Assembly (NCBI GenBank): GCA_963969495.1
Contig: OZ018335.1
Coordinates: 85,108,354-85,172,353 of the forward strand
Length of the DNA: 64,000 nucleotides
Reading direction: 5' to 3'
Source of the DNA: Ceratothoa steindachneri
Lineage: Eukaryota; Arthropoda; Malacostraca; Isopoda; Cymothoidae
Position 1 is the stretch's first letter, and each line of letters starts with the position of its first letter. Positions 44,761-57,245 of the stretch are shown here, one piece after another. The translations under genes and the position numbers were made by a program. The notes beneath the pieces were generated by a model. That model did not search any database. It had not been told where the DNA came from and saw nothing but the letters and a program-made list of their open reading frames with translations.

Positions 44761-47700
44761 TACAACTACTTGGGATTAGTGATCTCTTCTGCGAGCGAGC
44801 CTTTTCTTTTACGACTCTTCCAGGGCCGGAAAAAGGCTTAAATATGCAGGGTATCCTCAAGCTGGAGATGGGAAATAACCGTCACTTTGAGAAATTCTTA
44901 GGGGAAAGCTCGAGGCGTCAATTGTCTGCGACAAACAATTCCTTTTTCCCCTCTCTCTATCTACGTGGGGGGAAACTGTTGGAATTTCCAACCACGTGTG
45001 GGATATTCTTCACACTCGCATGAATAGTACGATGGGGGGGGGGGAGGTGCATCTGAGCATGCTTGGTAATTTGATTCTCGGAGAGGTGGGGTCTGTCTAC
45101 CCAATAACTTCCTGCAACGTGATAAACGTTGCGTAGCAGGGGGGTAAAGGGGTATTCTTCTAGAGTATCATATGAAATCTACATAAAATATATTAAATGT
45201 ATGCCTTTAGGTACCATGGAAATTTCATATACCTATTGATATTTAAAAAAAAAATTAATTAAGGAAAACCGTTCTCTTAGTTTGCACACTAATGTATATA
45301 CCTTATTTCTGGAACATATGCATAATAATTAAATAGTATTAAGTTTTTTCTTATCCTTGTTACTTGATTTTTTTCACTTCTTTTATTTTTGTTCGTGACG
45401 TCAATTTTGTTTATTTTTTCCTCCTTTGTTATTATCATTAATGTTCAATTTTCCAGTTTGTGAAACAATGAACGGATATGCCTCACTTATACACCTGTAA
45501 CTTTTATTTGTTTCTTCCCCCTTTCATTAGAACATTTTCCTCCTATCGCACTTCCCACAACCTAAATTAGTAAAATATAATATAGTAAAATGTATCTACT
45601 GACAATAAATAAAAAATCACATAAGTGCGGTAGCGATTCTCGGCGCTTTCAGTTTGATAAAGATTTTGTGAAGAGAAAAGGTCAATGTGATAATATGGAC
45701 TGGTATAACTGGAGATGGGGCCGGTGTCAAGTTAAATTTACCCATCCGAAAACTGAGTTGAGAAGTCCCGAAGATTCGGGTAGGGTTTTAATGACCCGAA
45801 ATAAATTCTTAATAAGGAATAAATCCCTAAATCACTTGACTCAACCATAACACAATAGAATATGTGGTCGAGCAAAAGGAAAAAGAGGCAGCTTACAGTT
45901 CATCCATGAAATTCAGCTTCCTTAATTCCAATTGCCACCAAGCCACAAACCTAAGATGCTCTTTCTAATGGGCCCTGTTAGTCATAAATGTGAGATAAGA
46001 TAAATGCTTAGCGTGGATTTGTGATAATGGAATATTTGTTTTAGGACGCAAAGCTCATAAAATTCCTGTGAAAAGGAGATGGAAGTTTAGCCACGGGAAA
46101 AGGAAAATGCTCAGAGTCATAGATTTCTATTTGTTAAATTTCTCTAGCAAATATGACGGCATCGGAAAAGAATCTATCGCGAAATGAGAAAAACTAAAAG
46201 ATTACAGACTCACTTTCAAACTCGTCGGTGAAAACTTATTAACACTGAGAAACATAATGTGTATTTTGTAATTTATTACTTCTAATTCTCTCTCTATATA
46301 TATTTCTCTAACTATTTATTTATTTATTGTAAGGCCCATATGCGGATGGATATTCAAGTTGGCATTCATGCCATACTCTACGCCATTTTATTTACTTTTC
46401 TCCTTTAAATTATATGTTTCTAGATTTATGGTCCAAGAGAAAAAAATAGTAAAGTGGATAATACATGTTTATCCACAATGATATAGATGTTAATTTTATA
46501 TAGTGGACTTTGGCCTACGGAACCACAAGAGGCCAGCTAGAACTTAGTAATTTGATCTACGAGATTTCTAATGACTTATTCAATCCCACGACAACGTTTA
46601 CTATTGCACTTGTTGTAATCTTCGTAAATACCCTTTATTCAGTATTTTTGGGTCTCTCTATTTAGGTATTTTACTTGTTTTATTTTTTGTTTATTTTTTC
46701 CACATGGTGGAGTCCTTCGTCGGTCTATCAGTTTCTTTTTCTGTCTCTCTTTGTATCGAATGGAAAAGTCTTCCTAACTTTTGCTTACTTTTCATAACTT
46801 TATTACATTCTTAGCGAATTACCTTACACAACCTAAACATCGGAGATGTAGTGATTGATTCTTGCTATTTTTATACACAAAAATTGAACATAAATTCTCT
46901 CTTTCCCTAATAGGACAAATAATAATTGAATCGAAAAAAGGAAACGAATTTATTCACAAGTATTTTAAATATGACAAAACACAATGAAATTTTTCATTCC
47001 AATAAAAAATATTTGGTCATTTAACTCTCGTAGTCTTTCTTCCAGCTGAGCGGCGCTTACGATAATCACGCTCAGTTCATTCCGAGTGTCAATATATAGT
47101 TGTTGACGAAAGCCAGTTCCAGAAAAGAGGGAGACATTTTCTGTTATTACCAAGGAAAAGAGAAAATTAGCGAGTTTTTCTCTTACCCCATATCATTTAA
47201 GAACTATTTCAAAGTGTTCTAAATAACACTAAGTGTTAAACATAACCAGACAGTATACATGAAATGCTCAAGATGTCCCTATACACGAGAAAGAAATAAA
47301 TCCCATTTCACTGCTTCAATGGAATATCTATTAATTTGACACTTCATTCCTTGGAGCCGTCGTCAGCCTATTGGACAAGGCGTTTGAATTTACACACCTT
47401 GGTACAGGTTCTATTTCAGACAAGAATGGCACAATAAGATTTCTTCTTGAAGAGACATACACCCTAAAATACGCTATTATCTTGGCACGGAAAGTTATGA
47501 TTTCTCGGTTCCCTGTGAACCAATTTTGATGAAGCTCTTCTCAGCTGGTCTGCATGATATAGCCACATGAATGTTATGTTTTAATTATGCTGTGTTACCT
47601 CCTTCAATCGTTATTTTAGACTCGTCTTTTTGGGGTGGAACCAGGCTACTAGCATCTATCGTCTTAAAAAAACAAATAAACGTCACAGAGACCTTAACAA

Positions 47701-49834
47701 TTAAGAAAATTCTTTCCCTATCAAGAAAAATGGTGTTCATCACTGATCATGTTATCACGAAGATAGTTCGCCATGTGGACACGGTTAGACAATTCCTCAA
47801 GGATCCTTCGTTAAGAAAGAAGTAATCTGATTGTTTGTCATCTTAAACTTTACCACCCTGGTCCTCACCATGTCCTTTAATGCCCCCTAGGACCCTTATC
47901 CTTATGACCATGGCTTCCTTGCGAGGTCCATTGAAACTGCTTACTTTAATGCCCCATCACAAGACTTTTAGGCTTCAATGGGCCTGGAAGTACATGACGT
48001 TAGACAGAAGTTGCGTACAATTTCCTAACAAGACCAGGGTTGCCTTTAGCGGAAATGTTGGGCAGATTTTTATGTATATTTCGCAGACGAGCATCGCCAA
48101 CGAAAGCGAAGTCAACATCAGTGAGGAAGAATCATGTTGTCGCAAGTATAATTGCACATAGAATTGTTGCTCGAGTCAAGGTACCCGATGAGGATGAATT
48201 GACATATGCTGCCTACTGCCATCTGTTGATGGAAGTCTCGGTTGCCTTTCTAGATGACATGCCGTTTTCACTTTTAAGAACTAGTTTTCAAGATAAGACA
48301 ACGCTTTATCCCCCTATACTACAGCCACCTAAGCCTTACTAGTTTCTTATGGCTTACAAGGTGACATGTTGACAAGATTTTAAGCCTCTCTGGAGCTCAA
48401 CCAAATCTAAAATTTGTGGTTCATCATTAAAAAAGATGTTTTTGCCCATAGGGGTCAATCATCATCTGAAAAAGTCTTATGGACTATCATCAAAGCCTCA
48501 GCAGAGGCAATCCGAACCTGGTACTATTCGGAAATTTCTAGATTCCATGCATGATAAAATTTTGAAATCATCCATCGAAATGGCGCTCAGGTGGGCAAAT
48601 AATTCTTTATGTGCAACAGTCATGTATTATAATTCTGATTTTCTGTTAAACATATACAAAAGGCATTTTTTTATGAGTATAATAATCCTTCATTTCATCC
48701 AAAATATGTCTAGATGGACTACTTTCATTTAAAAAGTATTAGTGTGGTTCACCCTAAAACGGCGAATCCGAAATAAAAGTTGTTGGCCATAACTGAGCAT
48801 AATGAAAACATAAGATTACTGTTGCTTTATTGTGTAGACGAGCTTAGAAAGGTTTAATCAAAATTAATTAAGAAAGCTAAAGCATGCTATCTCATCAGCC
48901 TTCTTATTTTGAACACAGTTTCCTTTAGTTATGAAAGGTTTGCCACATTACCCAATCTTTGCCAACGAAAGCTGTCAACTGGTACCCATCCTCGTCAGGG
49001 ATACTCTTACCTATCTTCATATGGATTTCTTTATCAGATGATAAACCTTGCCAAAGAAAAGGGCAAGTAGCAGAATTAATAATAGAAATGCAATAACAGT
49101 TGCCATGTGTTTTAAATATTAACAACCACGACAAATATTTAGCCCTTCTAATCCTGCAAAATTAATAACAGTATTTCAACTTAAGTGCGTTGCTATTATT
49201 ATATATTGAATGAGAAGACCTTATTGATTATTGATTCATATTCTAAATTGATAACTTATGACATTTCGAGGCGCTTTTTATTATTATATACACGCAACCA
49301 GAAAGACAAACTTGCACACATTCCCCCTCTCAGCTCCACTATATGAAGAATTTCCTCTTAGGATTCTTTTTATTTTCCCATTACATCTATCAGACAACTC
49401 CGCATTAGGGCGCCTTTTGTACTGTTGTCTCGATTTTGGCTAAATGGTCTGCACAAGAAAAAAGGAGATTTCTCTACTCTTTTGACCCCAAGAGAGAAAA
49501 GTCTGACTTAGTCTGACTGACTCTGTCCTGACTCGGTTATACTTAGGGATGATTTTGACTCACTTCAAGTTAGTGGCGAGTAAACAGAAAATTGCACTCT
49601 TTCCATTAGAACAAATAAACAGATTATCCAAATATAACGAGAGTTACTTCGAATTATGAGCGATAAGCAAAATTAGTACACAATAAATATTTAGCTACAT
49701 CAGCCGCAATGCTCGTGCATGACCTCAAATTATCTTCTCTAGTTAGGCTGTTCCCACTCGTAATAAAATATTACGTTGGGTTCTTGCACATTGTACGCGA
49801 GGTATACTAATGAATAGCTAGGCTGTGCTGGCGG
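44761..49834. other. No recognised gene
   Basis: 44761-45170 is GC-richer with a G-run at 45033-45044. The rest is AT-rich. Frames at 45590-45850 (86 codons), 47571-47825, 47880-48161 and 48040-48342 have no content I can name. A stretch near 47940-48050 is vaguely like the middle of a Tc1 transposase but too weak to call. Confidence 0.45.
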
Positions 49835-50320
49835 ACCCAGGAACGGTGCATTCCCTACAAAATGTAGAACGCATCAGATAAGCTTTGCTGCGCAGTCCGA
49901 AACGCTCTGCTCGGAGGCATGCCACTGAACTTGGCATCGAGAATCATTCGGTAATGCTTATTTTCATGGAAACCTGAACTTTCACCCCTATAAATTGGCC
50001 TTTGCGCAGCAGTTGAAACCGGCGGCTTAACTCCGCATGTCAGATGGAAGCAACTTTTGAGGCAAATGACAAACTCATTTTGTCAATGAGTGATGAAGCT
50101 CATTTTCATCTCAATGGCATCGAAATCAAAGGAATTGTCGTTTTGGGTTCTTGAAAATTCGAGATAACTGCACGAAAGACGAGGGCAAAGCCTAAAAGTT
50201 ACAGTTTGGTGGGTATTTGGAAAAGCTGGCGCCATTGGTCCTTACTTTGTTAAAGACCATAATAGAAAATTGTTAGTTAGGCAGAAGACTTTCTTCGTAA
50301 CATATTTTATTGAAGGTGAA
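49835..50320 (+). pseudogene. Tc1/mariner-class transposase relic, middle part
   Basis: Plus strand. The helix-turn-helix end reads ALLRSPKRSARRHATELGIE (about 49883-49940), then FTPINWPLRSS-like. The first catalytic motif is intact as MSDEAHFHLNGIEIKG (about 50086-50133). After a frameshift come SLKVTVWWVFGKAGAIGPYF and VKDHNRKLLVR (about 50190-50285). Upstream and downstream ends are missing. The FSDEAHFHLNG signature separates it from the mariner and Tc1 relics above. Confidence 0.65.
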
Positions 50321-50392
50321 TGCGAATTTAGGTTCAAACCTCATTTCAATATAGAGCTCTACTTCAATTCTTTAAGTTAAATCTATCCTTCG

Positions 50393-50713
50393 TTGATAAT
50401 GATAAAGCTGTGTAGCGAAACGCGTCAGGTCGTTTGTTTCTACTTTTCTAATGAATTTCAAAGAACTTATCCATCGGTTAACTCACGCCTAAATTCGGAA
50501 TATAAGAGTAAATTCGCAGAAAAACTCAGTATTATGCGAATGTCCTACTATAACCAGTTAATTAATTGGAATTCAGTAAAATTTATCTTTCGTTCAAATG
50601 ACTCAATTGAAGGAAACCTTTTGGAATGTTCATGTATAAGCCAATTTAATAACTTTAAAATTTCTCCTGGCCTTTTTAAAATTGATGCTGCTATGAATAA
50701 AACTCATTCATAA
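50393..50713 (+). pseudogene. Penelope-like endonuclease C-terminal fragment, second lineage
   Basis: A 106-codon open frame. The last 50 residues read INWNSVKFIFRSND, then GNLLECSCI, NNFKISPGLFKIDAAMNK. They match the C-terminal half of the GIY-YIG endonuclease in another Penelope-like subgroup (pattern I-W-s-KII-RS, l-ES-lI, N-n-G-f-lD). The Glu of LLECS lies at the catalytic position. The GIY-YIG core itself is not readable in the N-terminal half. A T-rich 3' UTR follows. Confidence 0.55.
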
Positions 50714-51101
50714 ACAAATTATTTTTTTCCTATGTTCCTAATATATTTTTTGCCATTTTTTATTTTTATGGGCACGGGGGGATTTGTCAATTTAATTATT
50801 GCATTGATTTTGAATTAACATTATTTTATTTCTCTTCTTCTCTCCTTGCTCCTCTCCCCTAGTTATCTGCTTAATTCTTATTTCTATTCTAATCACGTTT
50901 TAACCCTTTTGGCTGTGTTCTTGAGTCTTTCTGACTCTCGGTTTGGCCTTGCTACCTCTTCCTCATTGGAGATTTTTTGTCTTAGAGGTGGTCCTTTATC
51001 TTTTACTAGCTTATATATACCTACCCTTAATATATTATTTTCTCTTGTATATATACTTGAGAATGAAATGAATAGAGTTCGAAAGTACTTGGGACATTGC
51101 A

Positions 51102-51105
<4 letters not shown>
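50714..51105 (+). mobile_element. Penelope-like 3' UTR and terminal string
   Basis: T-rich. It ends with TTGAGAATGAAATGAATAGA then GTTCGAAAGTACTTGGGACA (about 51057-51095), the same terminal string seen at about 4683-4725, again right before (AT)n. Confidence 0.5.

Positions 51106-51132
<27 letters not shown>
51106..51132. repeat. (AT)n microsatellite
   Basis: Simple AT run of about 26 bases following the Penelope-type terminal string. Confidence 0.95.
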
Positions 51133-51135
<3 letters not shown>

Positions 51136-51887
51136 AATTTTGTGGAAGACAATTGTGTATTTTCCCTTAATTAATTTCTTTTGGCAACTTTCTCTTCTTC
51201 TAACTATTTTTGTTACTCCATCTTGTAGATGGTGGATTACTTGTCCAGTATTCATCTCTTTTTTAACCTCACTCCACTAGTTACATCGGAAAGAAGGTAA
51301 GAATATTTCAAAACGCTCCAAAGATGATTGAATAAGATCGAAAGCTTAGCAATTTAGTTTGATCATCACCAAACACATTCATTTAAAAAAGAATAAATAC
51401 TGGTCAATGTGATAGAACGGTTTGAGGCCGCTTAATTTCAACCACTATCACATGTTGTTTAGAAATACGTTGCTACCCACGTGCATCTTCGCCTTGAAGC
51501 CGGGCGCGTTATTGCCGCCACCTGAGTCAATATTTAACCAAGGAGCTTCATCGCCCCCGTTTCGCCCCATGCACCGCTCAAGCCAGATTGAGTTAGGCTT
51601 ATACGCAGATAAGGTATTGTTCTCAGGCGCGGCTGAACATTCCCTCGAAGCCCCCCACTCCATTATCCCCCACGCCAAGGCGATGGCTCGAAAATTTATA
51701 TGGAAACTTTACCAATAAGATCAGATTGAGATTCAGATTATCTTCGCGAGACATCCCACCGATCCAGTCTCACCTTGTGCAAAAGGGCCCTCTAACTCGA
51801 GATCCACTATTTTTCCCAGAAGAGGACAATACCCCTTGAGTGCCTAGGTTCGAGCCTTCAAGATACCAAGTCCACAAGGCCTCCCCT
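51133..51887. other. No recognised gene
   Basis: AT-rich to about 51420, then GC-richer. The frame 51422-51718 (98 codons, plus) lies in the GC-richer part, which is also open on the minus strand, and I recognise no domain. Confidence 0.4.
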
Positions 51888-52203
51888 GTTGTTCAGAAAG
51901 AGAAAAACGTTAGAACACCTATTGTTCTTTGAGCCCGTTGACGAGAGATGGTTCTCGTCCCCCCCCCTTCCTGTTTTCAGAAAGAGAACAACATTAGAAC
52001 AGCTATTGTTCTTTGAGCGCGTTAACAAGAAACGGTTCTCACCCTTCCCCCTGTTGTTCAGAAAGAGAACAACGTTAGAACAACCATGGTTATTTGAGCC
52101 CGTAGACAAGAGATTGTTCTCAACCCCCCTGTTGTTCAGAAGAGAACAACGTAGAACAGCCATTGTTCTTCAAGCTCGTTCGTCAAGAAACGGTTCTCAT
52201 TCC
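51888..52203. repeat. Minisatellite: four units of about 74-84 bp
   Basis: Units begin near 51888, 51972, 52052 and 52130, each opening TGTTGTTCAGAAAGAGAACA. Within a unit AGAACA...TGTTCT and GAGAAC...GTTCTC are inverted repeats, so each unit can fold. The array is open on both strands for about 100 codons, which reflects its repeat nature; I do not call a gene. Confidence 0.85.
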
Positions 52204-52839
52204 TAAGAAGTCACGTCAGGATCATTCAATTCCCCCCCCTTTGGCTGAAACTCGCCAACAGACCCAAGATTCCTTCGCGTCGCCTTCCTCTGCACAACAA
52301 CTTTTAATTACGTAAGCTGAACGTTACCTTTGGGTATCTAACCTTTTCGTCAACCCTACCCTGTGCTTTAAATGGTTTAGCAAACCATCCCATCCCTTTA
52401 ATTTTAATTTGTTTACCTTTTTAAATCTCTCCCAAATCTTAATTCTCAGATTAGCTAGATATTCCCACGACCCTTTTTATTCTCTGTTATGTAAACATTT
52501 TCTGTTTTGTGTGATGTTGATAGTTTTATTAATAATACTCTATATTATTATCCTTGAGCTCAGTTCCACTTCTTAAGCATATTGAAGATAAATAATATCG
52601 ATCAACCAGATAACCACGCACTCTAAATATTATTGAATAGTTCCCTCAACGAATAGTTATATATGGTATATCGTCAAGAGTCCATTCTACGACAGTTAAG
52701 TAATCCAATATCTACAAGATGGAATAAAAAAGATAGTTAGAAGGAGAGAAAGTTGACAAATGAAACTAATTAAGGCAAAATACACAATGGTCTTCAGCAA
52801 AATTTGCATTCCAGAAAGACTGCTAAGCAACTACACTAA
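52204..52839. other. No recognised gene; LTR-like landmarks
   Basis: Pyrimidine-rich, then AT-rich. Landmarks at 52616-52690 resemble 38308-38368. Confidence 0.35.
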
Positions 52840-53158
<319 letters not shown>

Positions 53159-53367
53159 CCTGGATTACAGTTCTGAGCCTAATTATTTTTTATTACTCTC
53201 GTAATACGAGGGGAGGTCAATAAGTTTTGCGAATCGGTAGGGCAAAAAAGAGTTACAAGGAGTTACAACGAAAGAAAGTACCCTAGGAGACCCTACGGTC
53301 CATTCAAAGAGGGTACCTTTGGACTAGCAATCGAGCGGGCACATGGCTGCTCAATTGTTTTGCGTCC

Positions 53368-56110
53368 CTATCGGCCACTTTTCAAGACTTTGTCTAGTCT
53401 TGACTTGAACTGGTTAAAAGATTCACTGTTGACAACTTCCACTGGAAGTGCGTTCAACGTACCGCAGATACTGTAAGTGAAAACAATGTCACATAGATTG
53501 TGGTTGTAACGCTTCAGTTCAAGTTTGAAGCCATGATTGCGCGTTCTGTTCTTACTCAGTGTGAAAATATCCCGGTAGTCAACATTGTCAAACCTTCGGT
53601 GTATCTTGAAAACTTTGATGAGCTGACCACGTAGTCTACGGGTTTCCAGCGAGAACAGATCTAATTCCTTTAGTCTATCCTCATAACTTTTATGTCGGAA
53701 GGAGGGAATCAGCTTAGTTGCCCTGGCTTGTTCACGTGCTAATCTCGCGATGTCCTTACGAAATGAAGGACTCCAAAATTGTACGGCATACTCCAGGTGC
53801 GGTCGGACAAGTGAGTTGTACAAACACAGTACAATCTCCTTGTTACGATATCCAAACTGGCGCTTTATATAACCTAGCATCCTTTGGGCCTTTTTCTCGG
53901 CCTCAATGCACTGTTTCAAGAACTTGAGAACCCTAGTGATTGTTATACCCAAGTCCTTCTCAGAGTCGGTGGATTCAATAGCAGTGCCCTTAAGGATATA
54001 ATGAGATTGGGGGTTTCTGTGACCGATATGCATCACTTTGCATTTCCCTACGTTAAAAGGCATTTGCCACGTGTCCGACCACTCCCCAATCTTCCCAAGA
54101 TCTTCCTGCAGGCGGGCAGTATTTCCATCCTTTGCAACGTTCATACCAAGCTTGGTATCGTTGGAAAATTTGGAAATCTTGGCAACCATGTCACTGTCCA
54201 TGTCGTTGACGTAGATGATGAATAGTAGGGCCCCAGGACAGAACCTTGAGGCAATCCTCTAGTAACGGGCACCCACTCAGAAGCCTGTCCATTCACCACC
54301 ACCCGTTGCCGTCTGCCACTTAGCCAGTTCTCGATCCAGCGGGCTACTTTTCCGTTTATGCCCAGCGCTGGCACTTCCCGGAAAAGGCGGCGGTATGGTA
54401 CCTTATCAAAGGCTTTCTGAAAGTCTAAGTAGACCACATCCACCGCCTTGTCCCGATCGTACTCACTGAACACGAAGTGGAAGAATTCCACAAGGTTCGT
54501 CAGGCATGACCGTTGCCTCAGCAAGCCGTGCTGTGAAATCCTCAGTAGCAGGTTTGACTCTAAATACGACGTCATTTTATCCACCATGATGCTTTCCATG
54601 AGTTTACCGACTATCGAAGTCAGACTGATAGGTCTATAGTTTGACGGTTACCTTCAGGCTCCTTTCTTGAAGATAGGAGTCACCTCCACTTCACGCCAGT
54701 CTCTAGGAACGCATTTGGTCCGGATTGACATGTTGAAGATTGCGCTCAGGTGTCGTGACACTTGATCGCGCACTTCTTTTAACACTTTAGGTAGAAACCA
54801 TCTGGGCCAGGTGACTTATTCGTCATTAGGTCACTGATCTTCTTTTTTATTTCCACCTTGGAGAAGTCCATATCCTCAAGCATTTCCCCCAGTAGGAATC
54901 CATTGGCTGTGGGGATGGGACCACACTCTTCAGTAAACACTGAAGAGAACTAGTCTTCGAGGAGGTTAGCATTCTCTACATATAAGTGCTTTAATGCCCC
55001 TTCCTCATTTTTCAAAGGGCAATCATTCGACAGAATGGTTTATGGATGTTCGCATATCCAAAAAACTCCTTGGGATTCTCTTTACAGAGTCTCGCCACTC
55101 GGAGTTCCTCAGACCGCATAGCCGCCCTTATGCTGGACTTCACTCTCCTGGCTAGCCTCAAGTATTCGTCAAAGTCACCCGAGATCTTCGATTGCCGGTA
55201 CACAGTTCTCTTCTTCCTAAGCAGTTGGCCGATTTTTCGTTTAAACTACTTTGGTTAAACAGAAGACCGACGGGGACATTTCAGAGAGATGAAACGCGAT
55301 TGAAGACTCATTAGTGTGGTTTTAAAACTGTTCCACAAGTCTTTAACAACATCTCACACTTCTAGCCTCGCGTCAGTCAGTCCAGCACTAGGACCTGCAA
55401 AGTCTGTTCCTTTCAAATCAAGTTTCCTTGATTTACTAGTTGCAGGCCATGCCTTCGGAACTTTGACTATAAATCTAATTAGTTGGTGGTCACTGCCACC
55501 GAGCTCTTCGCCAACAGAGAGGTCCTCAACGATGTCATCCACAGAGGTGAAAACCAAGTCGAGGATATTGTTTCCTCTCATTGGATTTCTCACCCTTTGA
55601 GTGAGGAACTCGTTGTTCGCAAACTCCAGGAGTAGTGCGTTCTTGCCACAGGGTTCTCTGGTTTCCCAGTCAACTTGTGTGTTGAAATCCCCCATGACGA
55701 TACACACTCTGTCTTAGACAAGTTCTCTTAGTAGCTGGTACAGATCTCTGTCCTTTTCAACAAGTTGGGCAGGAGGTCTATAAAGCACCAGGGTCCTGTA
55801 TTTGGCAGGACCTATCTCTAGGTCAACACCTACTAGTTCATGGTCGAATACGATGTTGCAATTCGTCTAGTTGAGAGTATCCTTGACATACAAGATCACA
55901 CCGCCACCCCCTCTGTCTGGCCTATCTTTCAGAAAGAGTTGGTAACCGGGAATCGTAAATTCACCTTCAAAATTTCGTCTTGATGTTTAATTCCACGACT
56001 CCGTTATGGTCACCATCTCAGGTTTCTCTTTTACTACGAGGCCACGGAGCTCAAGAAACTTATTCCTGATTGACATCTTATTGAACAGAAGAACTTTGAG
56101 GGAGTCTCCT
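53368..56110 (-). pseudogene. CR1 ORF2: endonuclease and reverse transcriptase, several breaks
   Basis: The minus frame starts near 56076 with MSIRNKFLELRGLVVKEKPE then MVTITESW. The endonuclease continues as RPDRGGGGVILYV, IVMGDFNTQVDWE (55690), GNNILDLVFTSVDD and GGSDHQLIRF (near 55490). A Lys/Arg-rich spacer follows (KENPKEFFGY, 55090). The RT has QHGLLRQRSCLTNLVEFF, motif A VVYLDFQKAFDKV (near 54420), WIENWLSGRRQRVVVNGQAS, motif B TRGLPQGSVLGP, then a frameshift near 54225. Motif C is KFSNDTKL (54158-54169), so the first Asp of FADD is Asn. The thumb and C-terminus run open for 277 codons (54201-53368). Stops occur near 55710 and elsewhere. RT activity is not expected. Confidence 0.85.
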
Positions 56111-56123
56111 AATGTAGGACTCC

Positions 56124-57245
56124 TTACGCTCTTCCGTTTCCTGGCTTCTCTGTTTGTGTCGTCACACCCTTTTTAAAGACCTCCGAGAAGGTCGTTCCAG
56201 GAGTGACACGGGCGTGCTGGCGCACGTCCGCTTTCGCTCTGTTACGAACGCTCCTTTGGGTGCGTTCCACGACATCTTGAATTAGGTTGGCGAGAAAGGC
56301 CTTCCCTTTAAAGGAGAGATGTACATCGTCCGTTTGGTAGAGGTCGTCTCTACCGATAAAGGTACGATAGGGGTCGACGAAGAAGAGTCCTTCTGCCGTG
56401 CAGAGATCCGCCAACCTTCTGTTTACTGCGACGTTTCTTTCGTGAGCGGTTCGGGATTGACCTCTTCTCGGAAGCATCTCAACCACCACACGTTTGCGGG
56501 TTTTAAGCCCTATGTCATCTACGGCTCCCATCACCGTTTGGATGGTCTTACAACTGAGGCTAACCTTACTCCCTGTGAGGTAGAGGTCGTTGCCGCTCAC
56601 CATCAGAGCAACAACTGAATTCTCAGAAATCTGAGCTTTCTCTGCCTCTACTCTGATGTTGTGGTTACCCCGTCCTGACAGGCAGCTTCCCCTTACGCTA
56701 GTGCGAAGGCGGGCCACTAGCAGCGGCTGCAGATCCCGTGTTTGCGAGTCACCAATGAGGTTGACCTTCGGAGACTTGGTCTCTGAAGACAAGGTCTTGC
56801 CTTGTGGAAGAGGCCCCTCCTTTTCCTTTTTACTCTCCACATTCTTATCTTTCTTATTCTTCTTGTTTATCGGTTTTTCTTCCATTTTTGGTTCTACTTT
56901 TGTTTTAACTTTATTCTTTTTCTTTTGTTTCTTCATTTTTCCTTTCTTCTTTTTTTTTTCTTTCGCCTTAGCTAGTTTAGCCTCAGATGATGCCGGAATC
57001 TCCGCTTGGGTACCAGGGGATTCCAACACGTCAGTGGGCGGCGCCTCTTCTAGCCATCAAATCTGAGCTGCGTTAAGGACTTCGAGTTTCTCCGACTTTC
57101 TTTCAAGGATTTTAGCTCTCTCCTCTGAGGCTCTATAGAGGTCTTTTAATTTCTCCACCTCTCGCGTCAATATGCAAGTAGTGCAGATACTTTGAGGGCT
57201 GCATTTTGTAACAGCCCTCCGGAAAGTCAACGCACAACTTTTCTA
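56124..57245 (-). CDS. CR1 ORF1 with esterase-like (SGNH-type) domain; upstream part decayed
   Basis: 301 codons are open (57029-56124). Residues 17-80 are Lys/Glu-rich. An esterase-like domain follows: GDSQTRD (Ser95), SGNDLY (Asn147) and TDDVHLSFKG (Asp234, His237), the block I, III and V layout of SGNH hydrolases and of the esterase known in CR1 ORF1 proteins. All four residues are kept. Upstream in the same strand, across a stop at about 57063 and one frameshift, lies a zinc-binding-like part: HNCATC-stop-LEKLCVDF, KCSPQSICTTC and a helical segment (57245-57070). The annotated Met is the first ATG after the stop and may not be the native start. Neighbour ORF2 begins within about 50 bases. 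Confidence 0.8.

Noticed and set aside
47571..48732. Chain of plus-strand frames that hint at a Tc1 transposase (PHHKTFRLQWAWKY)
   Set aside because: Only one weak block in over 1 kb and no catalytic motif.
51858..52206. Repeat protein frames on both strands of the minisatellite
   Set aside because: Open frames arise from the repeat unit length and composition; no independent evidence for a gene.
56656..57066. 136-codon plus-strand frame with a Phe-rich hydrophobic stretch
   Set aside because: Antisense of the Lys-rich part of CR1 ORF1.
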